DNA from: Rhizobium tropici CIAT 899
GTDB lineage: Bacteria; Pseudomonadota; Alphaproteobacteria; Rhizobiales; Rhizobiaceae
NCBI RefSeq assembly: GCF_000330885.1
Contig: NC_020059.1
Span: forward strand, 3,691,501-3,755,500
Reading direction: 5' to 3'
Length of the DNA stretch: 64,000 nt
Part shown: piece by piece, positions 35,825 to 46,359 of the stretch
How the letters are laid out: the number at the start of each line of letters is the position of its first letter
Position numbering within the stretch: position 1 is the first letter of the stretch
Notes under the pieces: model-generated
Told to the model about the DNA's origin: nothing
Databases searched by the model: none
The model's input: the letters and a program-made list of their open reading frames with translations, nothing else
Made by a program: the position numbers and the translations under genes

Positions 35825-38253
35825 TTCGACCGCCCAGGTTTGACTGCTACAAAAGTGTAGGGACGTCCGGCGATATCGCGTTCATCCAACTTCTGTGCAA
35901 TTTCACGAGAATGCGGTTCGTAGTTGATAGGGCTATCACCAAACTTGAGCACTTTCTCAACGACCAGACCGCTCTTCTTGATGAAATCAATATACTCTTC
36001 CACAGTGTAGGCATTTTCACCGCCATAGAATTTTTGAAACGGATGGCCTTTCAAAAATGCCTGTTTGTCGTCGGCGTCGAAAACAACGTGCTCACGGACG
36101 AAGAGCGCGGTTCCGCCCGGCTTGAGCAGATTGAAAATATTCTGAACAGCAAGATGTGGATCGGAAAAATGATGTAGGGCCTGACGGCACAGAACTGCGT
36201 CGAAGCGCTTTTCTGTCTGGTATGTAAGAATGTCAGCTCTTTCCCAGCTCAATCTGTCAAATATCGTCGGATCAATCCAAGCGCCGTGCTTGGCCATTGT
36301 CTCAACGGCATCAATACCGCCTATAGGACCCTCCCCTGGCTCGATAGCAACAACCTCATGATTTTCAAGCGCAAAGGCCACGGAACAAACGCCATTCCCG
36401 GCGCCTACGTCTAGGATGCTAGCGGGTTGCTCATACCGATCAGCGATTATTCCGGCGACCTCCCGGAATTCCTCACTATGGCGGTATCTGTGGAGCGTGT
36501 CGGCATAATCCTTATGGATGTAGCTATGCCGCAGTGTATCTCGCATCGCTGGGTCACCATGCGCTGCCGCTAGCGTATCTTCCCAATTCCACTGGCCGCG
36601 CGGCACGTAAGAAATGAAAGACGCGGGATTTCCCCCGACGATAGTGAAGGGGGCAACATCCTTGGTTACAACGGATCTCGATGCGACAACCGCGCCTCGG
36701 CCAATAGTAACACCCTTCATGATCGTCGAGCCAAATCCGATCCATGCACGATCTTCAATGACGATTGGCGCAGCCGCTACATCCTGCCAGTCCTTGAACG
36801 CGCCGTAGTGGCCCGTCTCTATGCCTGACAACCAATCGAAAGCGTCGCCGGCCCTCAACTCTGGATCAAGCGGATGGGAGTTGCTATCGATGACGGTCAC
36901 ATCCCAGGAAATCAAGACTTGATTGCCGATTTTGATGCCTTCCGGCTGGGTACAGATCATCATCGTCCCGTGCCCGACAGAACTGAAGTCACCGATCGAG
37001 ATAGTGCCAACACCACGTTCGAATACGTAACTGCCGCCAACGAGACTGTGATTTCCAACCACAAGGTAATCACGTTGCTCAGATTGAAGACGGACATCGA
37101 CCCGCGCATGCTCAAGTCTGGAACCGGTCCCCAGACGGTAGTTCAGAGCGGGAACCTGGCCGACTTCGATAAGCTGACGTGCCTGTACTCCAAAAGACCG
37201 TGTTTTACGCAAAAAACGCCGTAACAATCCAATCAGGCGATTCCTGAGGGCAAGACGCAAACGAGTGCGCCCTCCGGCCGACATCAAAAGCTTGATCCGA
37301 CGTATGGTTGCCTTTTCCGGCTTCGGCACGCGGCCAGCAATAGCGCCGCGAACGAAATCTATGCGAACCGGATCGTCCAGCTTTTCAAGCAAGGCTTGGT
37401 CTTCAGGCGTAATCAGTTTTCCCAGACGCTCGACAAATTCCTGGCGGAAGGGTTCCGCGACATGTGCGTCGTAGAAGTTGCGGGGCGAGACATAAGAAGA
37501 GGCCAGTTCGCTGAACTCTTCGAATTTGCCAAAACGCTTGAAAAGATCAATGGATAGCTGCCGAACCGTCAGAAAATCGAACGCTTTGCGGTCATTGGCG
37601 TGCGTGGTCGAGCCGGGACGCTGGAAATATGCATAAGAGGCTGGAGGATAGATGAAAACCCGTTCCGCTACCAACATCAAATGAATCGCGAACGGGTGAT
37701 CCTCGTAGAAGACACCCTCTGCGAATACGATACCGTGATCGAGAAGCAGTTGCCTCTTGCAAACTAGGCGCCAGGGAGGCGTATTCCAGCAGGACACGGA
37801 GGCGAACACATTTTCTTTTTCGGCTGGCTTTATGACCTTTCCAAGCAGTTCAGGCGCGATATTGGACCTCGGGATATAACGACCGTCATCATATGCGTTG
37901 ACGTAGTTCAGAACAACGACGTCCGGCGAATACGCGCCCGTCACCTTCGCCACGCGCGAAACGGCACCATCGAGCAACCAATCGTCGCTGTCGACAAACC
38001 AGATATATTCGCCCCGCGCGGCCCTTACCCCTGCGTTTCTCGCGGCACCTTGCCCGTTATTAGCTTGGTTGAGCGGACGAATAGCCGAAAAACGCCGCGC
38101 CAATCCTTCGATTATCTCCGCGGAACCATCCGTAGAACCATCATTGATGATAATGATCTCGTAGTCGGAAAAGCTGTTGGCCGTGATGGATGCAACACAT
38201 TTCTCCAGAAGGCTACCAGTATTGTATACCGGGATGACGAATGAAAATTTCAT
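35821..38253 (-). CDS. Three-domain enzyme: GT2 glycosyltransferase + LbH acyltransferase + methyltransferase
   Basis: A single frame of 810 residues with three catalytic modules. Residues 1-300: GT2 (FSFVIPVYNTGSLLEKC, NDGSTDGS, metal motif VDSDDW). Residues about 390-560: left-handed beta-helix acetyltransferase of the CatB/WbbJ type, with hexapeptide turns (ISIGDFSSVGHG, IGFGSTIMKGVTIGRGAVVA) and a likely catalytic His in DSNSHPLD. Residues about 570-810: class I SAM methyltransferase with motif I ILDVGAGNGVCSVAFA and LCRQALHHFSD. It could add, acetylate and methylate the terminal sugar of the O-chain. Four-base overlap with the next SDR gene. No frameshift is seen at the joints. Confidence 0.9.
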   Translation of the reverse strand: MKFSFVIPVYNTGSLLEKCVASITANSFSDYEIIIINDGSTDGSAEIIEGLARRFSAIRPLNQANNGQGAARNAGVRAARGEYIWFVDSDDWLLDGAVSRVAKVTGAYSPDVVVLNYVNAYDDGRYIPRSNIAPELLGKVIKPAEKENVFASVSCWNTPPWRLVCKRQLLLDHGIVFAEGVFYEDHPFAIHLMLVAERVFIYPPASYAYFQRPGSTTHANDRKAFDFLTVRQLSIDLFKRFGKFEEFSELASSYVSPRNFYDAHVAEPFRQEFVERLGKLITPEDQALLEKLDDPVRIDFVRGAIAGRVPKPEKATIRRIKLLMSAGGRTRLRLALRNRLIGLLRRFLRKTRSFGVQARQLIEVGQVPALNYRLGTGSRLEHARVDVRLQSEQRDYLVVGNHSLVGGSYVFERGVGTISIGDFSSVGHGTMMICTQPEGIKIGNQVLISWDVTVIDSNSHPLDPELRAGDAFDWLSGIETGHYGAFKDWQDVAAAPIVIEDRAWIGFGSTIMKGVTIGRGAVVASRSVVTKDVAPFTIVGGNPASFISYVPRGQWNWEDTLAAAHGDPAMRDTLRHSYIHKDYADTLHRYRHSEEFREVAGIIADRYEQPASILDVGAGNGVCSVAFALENHEVVAIEPGEGPIGGIDAVETMAKHGAWIDPTIFDRLSWERADILTYQTEKRFDAVLCRQALHHFSDPHLAVQNIFNLLKPGGTALFVREHVVFDADDKQAFLKGHPFQKFYGGENAYTVEEYIDFIKKSGLVVEKVLKFGDSPINYEPHSREIAQKLDERDIAGRPYTFVAVKPGRSK

Positions 38254-38358
38254 TTCTCAATTCCATTTCGGCTAGTGGAGCGACATCCATATCCACAAAG
38301 TCTTGAAAGCGGCCATTCTTGTGCTTGCTGCGATTTCCTGGTCAAATCCTGCCCATAT

Positions 38359-39114
38359 TCATCGCTGGATGACATTGAAGAGGCCCTTGTACCAGACGGC
38401 ATATGGCTGCGCGAGCCACCACTTTAGCGGTACGCGGCCATAGTGCTTTCTCACGGTCGTGATGGCTTCCCGGTAATGGCGCCGCCTCTGTGAACTGGTC
38501 TTTGTGAGTTCGTGTTCCCGGTTAACTGCGACGAATTTGTCGACATAGCACAACGGTCCACCGAAACGATAAAGCCGCCACCACAAGTCATAATCCATAA
38601 CCATGTGAAGACTTTCGTCGAGGCCGTTCACGCCTTCCCAACACGAGCGTCTCACCAAGGTCGCGGGTTGCGAAACGATGCAACGTACCGCCATTCGCTC
38701 AACAGAAAACGGCTCGGTCCAAATGGGCCGCTTCGAGCCGGTCTTTTCTTTAACATTCCAAGCCCGGCCATAAACGGCGGGTGCCGTTGGATTCTTGTTG
38801 CAAGATTCCAAAAGCGTACGCAGTCCGTCGGGAAGAAACCAATCGTCGCTGTTAAGCCAACAGACGAAGGGCGCCCCCCCCCTAGCAATCCCTTCGTTGA
38901 TGGCAGCAGCTTGCCCGCGATCATTATGACTTCGCCATCCAGCAAGCCGGTGCTCCCATCGACGAATGACGTCCAGGGAGTTGTCAGTCGAACCGCCGTC
39001 GATCACAAAAACTTCTACTGGTACGTCCTGCTCGAAGATCGAGCGCAGGGCGTGCTCCAGAAACTGCCCTTGATTGAAGGATGGAACGGCGACGGTGACA
39101 ATTGCTGCAGTCAT
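38359..39114 (-). CDS. GT2-family glycosyltransferase
   Basis: 251 residues, GT-A fold: VTVAVPSFNQGQFLEHAL, VIDGGSTDNS, metal motif LNSDDWFLPDGL, and VMDYDLWWRL near the acceptor site. ATG 39114 lies one base after the stop of fcl (39116-39118), so coupled; the frame is open further upstream but that is inside fcl. It resembles the GT2 at 30730-31635 in its DYDLW/DWDLV element, suggesting related acceptors. Confidence 0.87.
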   Translation of the reverse strand: MTAAIVTVAVPSFNQGQFLEHALRSIFEQDVPVEVFVIDGGSTDNSLDVIRRWEHRLAGWRSHNDRGQAAAINEGIARGGAPFVCWLNSDDWFLPDGLRTLLESCNKNPTAPAVYGRAWNVKEKTGSKRPIWTEPFSVERMAVRCIVSQPATLVRRSCWEGVNGLDESLHMVMDYDLWWRLYRFGGPLCYVDKFVAVNREHELTKTSSQRRRHYREAITTVRKHYGRVPLKWWLAQPYAVWYKGLFNVIQR

Positions 39115-39115
39115 A

Positions 39116-40051
39116 TCAGGAGCTGATGCCCTGAGACCGGAAATCGGCATAAGCCTTTGAAATGCCTTCTCGCAGCGACGTTTTCGCTTTCCAGCCAAGC
39201 TCGTTTATGCGGTCGACATTGAGAAGCTTGCGTGGCGTGCCGTCGGGCTTGGAGCGATCAAATACGATTTCTCCTGTAAAGCCGACGACATCCATGACGA
39301 TTTCGGCAAGCTCCCGGATGGTCACATCGGTACCCGTGCCTATATTGAACAATCCGGCGGCAATCCCTTTCTCCATCAAGTACACGCAGGCTTCGGCCAT
39401 ATCGTCGACGTAGAGAAATTCTCGCATGGGTGTACCGGAGCCCCAGACTACAAATTGCGTGTCTCCACGCATCTTCGCCTCATGAGCTTTCCGGATCAGT
39501 GCTGGAAGCACATGACTCTTGCTCAAGTCATAATTGTCATTCGGCCCATACAAATTCGTGGGCATAGCCGAAACATACTGCGTCCCATATTGCGCATTAA
39601 AGCTATCACAGAGTTTTACCCCTGCGATTTTGGCGATCGCGTAAGGCTCGTTCGTCTGTTCAAGTAGCCCAGTGAGAAGATAGTCCTCCCGGATGGGCTG
39701 CGGGCAGTCACGGGGATAAATACAACTGGACCCCAAAAAGAGCATCCGGTCGACGCCGGCTTTGTGAGCCGCCCCGATAACATTGGCCTCTATCAGGAGA
39801 TTCTCATAGATAAAGTCAGCTCGGTAAGTGTTGTTCGCGTGAATGCCACCCACCTTAGCTGCCGCCATGAACACATAATCCGGCTTCTCGATGGCAAAAA
39901 ATTCCGTCACCGACCGTTGATTCACTAGATCGAGCTCATCGTGCGTCCTCGTCACGATGTTTGTATAGCCGTTTCCCTGAAGCTGCCTAACGATCGCGGA
40001 CCCAACCATTCCGCGGTGGCCTGCTACATAAATCTTGGCATTTTTTTGCAT
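39116..40051 (-). CDS. fcl: GDP-L-fucose synthase
   Basis: Bifunctional 3,5-epimerase/4-reductase turning GDP-4-keto-6-deoxymannose into GDP-L-fucose. 311 residues: [10 protein letters not shown] for NADP binding, [23 protein letters not shown], catalytic Tyr/Lys in [10 protein letters not shown], and [11 protein letters not shown], all diagnostic for Fcl/WcaG. Directly follows gmd by three bases, the usual pair. Confidence 0.95.
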   Translation of the reverse strand: MQKNAKIYVAGHRGMVGSAIVRQLQGNGYTNIVTRTHDELDLVNQRSVTEFFAIEKPDYVFMAAAKVGGIHANNTYRADFIYENLLIEANVIGAAHKAGVDRMLFLGSSCIYPRDCPQPIREDYLLTGLLEQTNEPYAIAKIAGVKLCDSFNAQYGTQYVSAMPTNLYGPNDNYDLSKSHVLPALIRKAHEAKMRGDTQFVVWGSGTPMREFLYVDDMAEACVYLMEKGIAAGLFNIGTGTDVTIRELAEIVMDVVGFTGEIVFDRSKPDGTPRKLLNVDRINELGWKAKTSLREGISKAYADFRSQGISS

Positions 40052-40054
40052 GTT

Positions 40055-41137
40055 TCACTCGTGATAATCGTATGCCGAAAAGCCGTGACGCTTCACCAGC
40101 TCGTCGCGCTCCGCCGCCTTCATGTCTTCCAGCATCATCTCAGAGACCAGCTCGTTAAAAGTGATCTTCGGCGTCCACCCGAGTTTCTGCTGCGCTTTGG
40201 TGGGATCGCCCAGCAATGTTTCTACTTCCGTTGGCCGGAAATACCGCGGATCAACCGACACGATGCATTTGCCGCTTCCGTCATATCCCTTTTCGTCGAC
40301 GCCTTCGCCCTTCCATGTTACGACAATCCCGATTTCGCGGGCGGCGGTGTCCACAAACTCGCGCACGCTGTATTGCACACCTGTCGCGATCACGAAATCC
40401 TCCGGCTGCTCTTGTTGAAGCATCAGCCACTGCATTTCAACATAGTCTTTCGCGTGACCCCAGTCGCGTCGCGCATCGAGGTTACCGAGATACAGGCAAT
40501 CCTGGAGACCCAGCTTGATGCGGGCCAACGCGCGCGTGATCTTGCGCGTTACGAACGTCTCGCCGCGAACCGGGCTCTCATGATTAAACAGAATGCCATT
40601 ACATGCGTACATGCCATACGCTTCGCGATAGTTGACCGTTATCCAGTAAGCGTAAAGTTTCGCAACTGCATAAGGCGAGCGCGGATAAAATGGAGTCGTC
40701 TCTCGCTGCGGTATCTCTTGAACCAACCCGTATAATTCCGAGGTCGAAGCTTGGTAGAAGCGCGTCTTCTTCTCAAGCTTCAAAATTCGAATGGCTTCGA
40801 GTATGCGCAATGCACCCAGAGCGTCCGAATTTGCTGTGTATTCCGGCTCCTCAAAGGAAACCGCCACATGAGATTGCGCGGCAAGATTGTATATTTCATC
40901 AGGCTGCACCTGTTGGATGATCCGCACCAAACTGGAAGAGTCGGTCATGTCACCATAGTGGAGGACAAATCGACGATCCTCATCGTGTGGATCCTGATAG
41001 AGATGATCGATGCGATCCGTGTTAAAGATCGAAGACCGCCTTTTGATACCATGAACTTCATAGCCTTTTTCAAGCAAAAGCGATGCGAGATAAGAGCCGT
41101 CTTGACCCGTTACACCAGTGATAAGCGCTTTTTTCAT
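40055..41137 (-). CDS. gmd: GDP-mannose 4,6-dehydratase
   Basis: Makes GDP-4-keto-6-deoxymannose from GDP-mannose. 360 residues with [43 protein letters not shown] and [11 protein letters not shown], near-invariant Gmd motifs. First gene of the 41137-29815 minus-strand unit; about a kilobase of gene-free DNA lies upstream and should carry the main O-antigen promoter. Confidence 0.97.
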   Translation of the reverse strand: MKKALITGVTGQDGSYLASLLLEKGYEVHGIKRRSSIFNTDRIDHLYQDPHDEDRRFVLHYGDMTDSSSLVRIIQQVQPDEIYNLAAQSHVAVSFEEPEYTANSDALGALRILEAIRILKLEKKTRFYQASTSELYGLVQEIPQRETTPFYPRSPYAVAKLYAYWITVNYREAYGMYACNGILFNHESPVRGETFVTRKITRALARIKLGLQDCLYLGNLDARRDWGHAKDYVEMQWLMLQQEQPEDFVIATGVQYSVREFVDTAAREIGIVVTWKGEGVDEKGYDGSGKCIVSVDPRYFRPTEVETLLGDPTKAQQKLGWTPKITFNELVSEMMLEDMKAAERDELVKRHGFSAYDYHE

Positions 41138-42193
41138 CTGTAGTCTACTTTCTTGATATCAACTCTTGAACTCGGTCTTTCTGATCGGTTCGCTTCGCTG
41201 GGGAATTACTGCGTCTAACGCGGCGGTGTCAACGAACGAGGCATCACGTGACATAAATCGGCTTGCCGGACATTGCGTAACGTCCGATGATAGTGCACCA
41301 GATTGCCGGATCTCATGAACAATCTAGCGTCACCTGTGAAATCACGTTCTCTGTAATCTGGAAAAAATCGTTTACTCCATCTCCATCGCTCAATCGCGCC
41401 AAGAACATAACGCCTTCATTTTGCGGAACATTCTGCACATACAGAATCACACAAAATCGAAACCACCCAATATCGCAAAAAGACAATGCCGCTCGGGCGC
41501 GATTGTGGTGGATCTAGCAAGAATGAACAAGACCGAACATCTCGTAGATAGATCCTCGGCAAACACTGATTTCTTGCGATTGTGTTCCTGAGAGTAGCGC
41601 CACCATTCGTCTTGAAGCCGCCTATCTCCGCTATCTAAGCATGCCCGTAGCATTTTCGCCGCCGAAAGAGCAACTCGGTTCGCGAATTTAACAACACGGG
41701 AGAAGCAAAAACTCAGCGTCCATCCAGAATGCGGTGATTGAGTCAACGAAATTATCCCAGGCAAAACTGCCGCGTTCATCGGGAAGTGCACTTGCCTTGG
41801 TATAAGCCAAACATCCATTTTGTCCCTCGCGCGCGTATTGGCCTTCCCCATTTCGTCTCCTCGATGCGTGCGTGCCGTCGTTTCACGCTTGAGAGCTGCC
41901 GCGGAAACTGAGCACAAATTGTCGGTCATCCTCGATCGGCGCAAAAAGCCCTTGTGGGAAATCGATGTAATAACCTCTTGTTATATGCATCAATGCTTTA
42001 CGAGACATCGTGTAAATTGAAACCTTCTGGGGCTGACCAATCCGGGCCTGCGGTCCACGAGGACCGTACCCACACCGGCAAAAATCGGCTAATGTGGATT
42101 GAAGGCATTTTCGTCGATAGTGTTGAGCCAGCTACGGAGACACCGGATTCACGCACGGGCTCTCGCCAGAGTATGAATGTGGGTCGTCAATGT
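41138..42193. other. Long gene-poor region upstream of gmd
   Basis: About 1.05 kb without a convincing gene. A frame of 165 codons at 41447-41944 (minus) exists, but its composition and lack of a ribosome site do not support coding, though the stretch around EWWRYSQEHNRKK looks protein-like. The DNA is AT-rich near 41330-41470. It probably holds the promoter and a long leader of the gmd operon. No JUMPstart-type element, insertion sequence or RNA gene recognised. Confidence 0.5.
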
Positions 42194-43312
42194 TCAGCTC
42201 ACAATGGTGCCCGACAATTCGCAATAGAGACGATAATATTCGGAACACATCTTCTCTGCCGTAAAACACGTGAGATAGCGGTCGCGCGCCGCAGCACCCA
42301 GCACGGCAGTCTTTTGCTCGTTATCCCAGATAGACCTCATAGCGTTAGATAGAGCATCCACATCGTTGGGCGGCACCACAAACCCAGTCACTCTGTCCAG
42401 GTTGACAAAGCTTGTCCCCGTGCCGATTTCACACGAAATCATCGGCTTGCCAAACATTGCCGCTTCGACGAGAGAAAGTCCAAAGGCCTCGGAGCGAAGA
42501 TGCGAGGGAAACACAAACACCGCACAAAGCTCGAGCAGAGCGATCTTGTCGTTGTCCGACAGGGATCCGAGAAAATGGATATTGTGCAGATTTTCGCCAG
42601 CAGCCTGCTTCAGTTCCGCCTCCATCGGCCCACTGCCGACGATCACGATATCAAGGCCATTGCGTTTCGCAGCCTGCAGCAGGATATGAACCCCTTTGTA
42701 ATATCGCAGGACGCCAACGAATAAAAGGAAGCGATCGGGAAGCCTGCCACGCCAGCGTGCTAGCGTCAGTTCGTCTGCCTTTGGATAGTCTGCTTCATCC
42801 AGACCCAACGGAATCACCATCGTCTTTGATTTAAACCTTTTCAGGACATCACTCGACAGGAGGTAATTGGGAGACGTAGCAACAATGCGGTCGACGTTTT
42901 TCAGAAAGCGAAACATCAACGGCTTGTAGAACTGCAGCAGCACCTTCTGCTTGACGATGTCAGAATGATAGGTCACCACCGTCGGCTTGCCGGGAGGAAC
43001 TGTAAGATGGACGATATCCATCACCGGCCACGGAAAGTGATAGTGGACGATATCAGCTTTCCGACTCAACTCCCGAAAACGGCCAAACACCTCGCGCGAG
43101 AAGCCAGTGGACGCGAATTCAAAATCGAGCTTGACCTTGTGAGCCATGTGGCCGTCGAATTCGACGCTGTTTTCGATCGGCGTTTCGCTCAGCGATAGAA
43201 CATCAGATTCCACACCATATTTGGCGGTACCCTTGGCGATCGCGTGAATGGCCCGCTCAACCCCACCGAATGTGTCGGGCCAATATGTTTTGAAAAAATG
43301 TAAAACGCGCAT
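42194..43312 (-). CDS. GT4-family glycosyltransferase
   Basis: GT-B enzyme, 372 residues: N-terminal VLHFFKTYWPDTFGGVERAI, DIVHYHFPWP, and donor lobe LFVGVLRYYKGVHILLQA, IVGSGPME, and E-x7-E in SEAFGLSLVEAAMFGKP. This is the mannosyltransferase-like subgroup (WbpY/WbdC style), fitting a GDP-mannose donor, an inference. Stands apart from the gmd operon, separated by the 1-kb gap on the same strand. Confidence 0.87.
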   Translation of the reverse strand: MRVLHFFKTYWPDTFGGVERAIHAIAKGTAKYGVESDVLSLSETPIENSVEFDGHMAHKVKLDFEFASTGFSREVFGRFRELSRKADIVHYHFPWPVMDIVHLTVPPGKPTVVTYHSDIVKQKVLLQFYKPLMFRFLKNVDRIVATSPNYLLSSDVLKRFKSKTMVIPLGLDEADYPKADELTLARWRGRLPDRFLLFVGVLRYYKGVHILLQAAKRNGLDIVIVGSGPMEAELKQAAGENLHNIHFLGSLSDNDKIALLELCAVFVFPSHLRSEAFGLSLVEAAMFGKPMISCEIGTGTSFVNLDRVTGFVVPPNDVDALSNAMRSIWDNEQKTAVLGAAARDRYLTCFTAEKMCSEYYRLYCELSGTIVS

Positions 43313-43496
43313 TCCACTCCTGTATCGAAAAGCAATCGCTACGTCACCTGGGACACCGAAACAGGTTCGACTGGAGCGTGGAGAGTAGGCTCATTGTCGG
43401 CATCGGCGAAAAAATCTTGCTTTGCCGGCGCCGCCGGATTAATGCCGCGAATAATTTTCGGCCGGCGGCCGATTGACTTTTCGCGAGGAGATTTCG

Positions 43497-43865
43497 TTGA
43501 AATACGGAAGCTTTTACAAGATCGGCGACAATGATCAGCGCCCCTGGGGCACATGGCATGTGCTCGATATCGGTGATCGCCATGTCGTCAAACGCATTGT
43601 CGTAAACCCCGGCGAGCGCCTGTCGCTGCAGTATCACAACCATCGCTCCGAGCGTTGGACCGCCGTTTCAGGGCAGGGCATTGCCGAGATCGACGGAATC
43701 GAACACTCTCTGCAACTTGGGCATACGGTTGATATTCCGCTCAAGGCAACGCACCGCGCTTCATGCACCGGCGATACACCGCTGGTTTTCATCGAGATCC
43801 AATATGGTCAACTGCTTGATGAGAGCGACATCATCCGGCTCAGCGACGATTACAATCGGGTCTGA
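43497..43865 (+). CDS. Stand-alone mannose-6-phosphate isomerase type cupin
   Basis: 122 residues equal to the C-terminal isomerase domain of ManC/AlgA, without the guanylyltransferase part. Motifs: PWGTWHVLDIG, VNPGERLSLQYHNHRSERW with metal ligands Gln/His/His/Glu, and the second cupin strand. TTG 43497 is the likely start (GAGGAG upstream); an earlier start at 43473 would destroy that spacing. Probably supplies mannose-6-phosphate from fructose-6-phosphate for GDP-mannose, or acts on a related sugar. Convergent with rmlC, 13 bases apart. Confidence 0.8.
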   Translation: MKYGSFYKIGDNDQRPWGTWHVLDIGDRHVVKRIVVNPGERLSLQYHNHRSERWTAVSGQGIAEIDGIEHSLQLGHTVDIPLKATHRASCTGDTPLVFIEIQYGQLLDESDIIRLSDDYNRV

Positions 43866-43878
43866 TATCGAAGCCATA

Positions 43879-44427
43879 TCAATCGAATAGCTCGCCATCC
43901 GCAAGCAGCGGCTGCCGCTGATCCTTGGCAGAAAGCGTCGGCTGACCATTGAATTTCCAATCGATAGCGATCTTCGGATCGTCCCAGCGGATGCCGCGAT
44001 CGCTCTCCGGCGCGTAATAGTTGGTGGTCTTGTAGAGAAACTCGACATGGTCGCTCAATGTCAGGAAGCCATGGGCGAAGCCTTCTGGGATCCAGAGCTG
44101 ACGCTTGTTTTCCGCAGACAGAAGAACGCCGACCCATTGGCCGAATGTGGGCGAGGATTTCCTGATGTCGACGGCAACATCATAGACTTCGCCAACTACA
44201 ACCCGCACCAGCTTCGCCTGCGCATGCGGCGGCAGCTGATAGTGGAGACCGCGTAGGACACCCCTGCCCGACCGGCTGTGATTGTCCTGCACGAAATCGG
44301 CACTTCGGCCGATCGCTGCTTCGAACTTCGCCTGATTGAAGCTTTCGAAGAAGAAGCCGCGATCGTCTGCAAACACCGTCGGTTCGATAATCTTGACATC
44401 GGGAATAGCGGTATCGATGGCTTTCAT
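43879..44427 (-). CDS. rmlC: dTDP-4-dehydrorhamnose 3,5-epimerase
   Basis: 182-residue cupin enzyme, third step to dTDP-L-rhamnose. Diagnostic elements: FFFESFNQAKF, FVQDNHSRS, the catalytic His in GVLRGLHYQ, and PEGFAHGFLTLSD. The usual length. Last gene of the rmlB-D-A-C set, about 55 bases after rmlA. Confidence 0.95.
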   Translation of the reverse strand: MKAIDTAIPDVKIIEPTVFADDRGFFFESFNQAKFEAAIGRSADFVQDNHSRSGRGVLRGLHYQLPPHAQAKLVRVVVGEVYDVAVDIRKSSPTFGQWVGVLLSAENKRQLWIPEGFAHGFLTLSDHVEFLYKTTNYYAPESDRGIRWDDPKIAIDWKFNGQPTLSAKDQRQPLLADGELFD

Positions 44428-44483
44428 TCGTCGTCCTGTTCGGATTGTTTGCGAGGGAGAAGCGGCGGCATAAAGCGCGTAGG

Positions 44484-45371
44484 TTAGAATATCTGCTCGC
44501 GCAAGATCCCAAGGAGATATTGCCCATAGGCATTCTTCTTCAGCGGGTTCGCCAGCGCCTCGACATCAGATGCACTGATCCAGCCGCTGCGATAGGCGAT
44601 CTCCTCGGGGCAGGCGACCTTCAGGCCCTGCCGGTTTTCGATCGTCGCAATGTAATGGCTCGCCTCCAGCATCGATTCATGCGTTCCGGTGTCGAGCCAG
44701 GCATAGCCGCGGCCCATGGTCTGCACGTCCAGCTGTCCGGCCTGCAGATAGTGAACATTGACATCGGTGATCTCCAGCTCGCCACGCGGCGACGGACGGA
44801 TGGATTTAGCGACGTCGACGACGGTTTCGTCATAGAAGTAGAGGCCGGTGACCGCATAATTGCTCTTCGGCATCTTCGGCTTTTCCTCCAGGCTGATCGC
44901 CCGGCCGCTCTGATCGAACTCGACCACGCCATAGCGATGCGGGTCCTGCACGTGATAGGCAAAGACGGTCGCCCCCGTTTCCTTGGCGCTCGCCTCGTGC
45001 AGCAATCGGGTAAAATCATGCCCGTAAAAAATGTTGTCTCCCAGAACCAGGGCAGACGGCGCGCCATCCAGAAACGTCTCGCCGATCAGGAAGGCTTGGG
45101 CCAGACCGTCGGGGCTGGGCTGAACGGCATAGTCAAGCTTTATGCCCCATTGGCTGCCATCGCCAAGCAGCTGTTCGAAACGAGGCGTATCCTGCGGCGT
45201 TGAGATGATCAGGATCTCGCGCATACCCGCCAACATCAAAGTCGTCAGCGGATAGTAGATCATCGGCTTGTCGTAGATCGGCAGGAGCTGCTTACTAACC
45301 GCAAGTGTCAGCGGATAGAGCCGTGTTCCCGATCCGCCGGCGAGTATGATTCCTTTGCGTGCCTTCGTCAT
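44484..45371 (-). CDS. rmlA: Glucose-1-phosphate thymidylyltransferase
   Basis: First step to dTDP-L-rhamnose: glucose-1-phosphate + dTTP. 295 residues: [52 protein letters not shown] 45371 chosen: the frame runs open upstream to 45527, but that part is not homologous and lies between genes. Normal family length. Confidence 0.95.
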   Translation of the reverse strand: MTKARKGIILAGGSGTRLYPLTLAVSKQLLPIYDKPMIYYPLTTLMLAGMREILIISTPQDTPRFEQLLGDGSQWGIKLDYAVQPSPDGLAQAFLIGETFLDGAPSALVLGDNIFYGHDFTRLLHEASAKETGATVFAYHVQDPHRYGVVEFDQSGRAISLEEKPKMPKSNYAVTGLYFYDETVVDVAKSIRPSPRGELEITDVNVHYLQAGQLDVQTMGRGYAWLDTGTHESMLEASHYIATIENRQGLKVACPEEIAYRSGWISASDVEALANPLKKNAYGQYLLGILREQIF

Positions 45372-45456
45372 GATCCTGCGTCTCGTCCTTAGTGCATCTG
45401 CCTCTGTCTCACCGGCGGGAGGACATGGTCGGAAATCATCGGCAAAATTACGGTTT

Positions 45457-46359
45457 TCAATTCCCTGCAGCCCGCAATCTCGCCAGAACGTCATCGACGC
45501 CCTCCTGCCAGAGAGGAAGCGCAACATCGAAGCGATCCATCAGCTTTCGACAATCCAGCCGCGAATTGGCCGGGCGCTTGGCAGGGGTCGGGTATTCAGC
45601 TGTCGATATCGGTTTCAGCGCATCGAGAGACAGCGCAAGCCTAACGTTTGCTGCCAATGCCTCACGAACGATATGCGCGGCATAACCATACCAGGAGGTG
45701 CTGCCTTGTGCGGTGAGATGATAGGTCCCCGAGAGGTCGCCTGGAGCCTGCGAGGCCATGATGCGCTCGATCACCGTGCGTGTGACATCGGCAATCAATG
45801 CCGCCGAGGTCGGCGCACCAACCTGGTCGGCAACGATGTTCAGTGCGCTTCTTTCACCGGCCAGCCGAAGAATAGTCTTCAGGAAATTGCTGCCGTGATG
45901 ACCATAGACCCAGCTGGTGCGCAAAATGGCATGATGTGCGCCGGAGGCGCGCACCGCCTCTTCGCCACGCCATTTGCTTTCGCCATAGACCGACTGCGGA
46001 TTGACCACATCCTCTTCCTGATAGGGATCAGCTTTCGTGCCGTCGAAGACATAGTCTGTGGAGTAATGGATGAGCAAGGCACCATTGTCCGCCGCCCAGC
46101 GCGCCAGTATCCCCGGAGCGGTAGCATTGACCGCCATGGCCAGCTCATTGTCGCTCTCGGCCCGATCCACCGCCGTATAGGCGGCGGGATTGACGATGAT
46201 GCCGGGTTTATGCTCGTCGAGCGCGGCAAGGATGCTTCTTTCGCTGGCCAGATCCATTTCGGCGCGTGTCACTGCGCTTATCGTGCCGAGCGGCGCCAGG
46301 GAGCGCCGCAATTCGAAACCAACCTGCCCATTGGCGCCGGTGACCAGAATGGCGCTCAC
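45457..46359 (-). CDS. rmlD: dTDP-4-dehydrorhamnose reductase
   Basis: Last step to dTDP-L-rhamnose. 300 residues: [36 protein letters not shown], and Tyr/Lys in [10 protein letters not shown]. Starts with GTG 46359, whose GTGA overlaps the stop of rmlB by four bases. Confidence 0.95.
   Translation of the reverse strand: MSAILVTGANGQVGFELRRSLAPLGTISAVTRAEMDLASERSILAALDEHKPGIIVNPAAYTAVDRAESDNELAMAVNATAPGILARWAADNGALLIHYSTDYVFDGTKADPYQEEDVVNPQSVYGESKWRGEEAVRASGAHHAILRTSWVYGHHGSNFLKTILRLAGERSALNIVADQVGAPTSAALIADVTRTVIERIMASQAPGDLSGTYHLTAQGSTSWYGYAAHIVREALAANVRLALSLDALKPISTAEYPTPAKRPANSRLDCRKLMDRFDVALPLWQEGVDDVLARLRAAGN

Noticed and set aside
41447-41944. 165-codon minus-strand frame in the gap before gmd
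   Set aside because: No ribosome site, mixed composition and no family features; kept only as a remark on the gap.
45372-45527. 52-codon upstream extension of rmlA
   Set aside because: Not homologous to the family and overlaps the intergenic spacer before rmlA; ATG 45371 gives the normal length.
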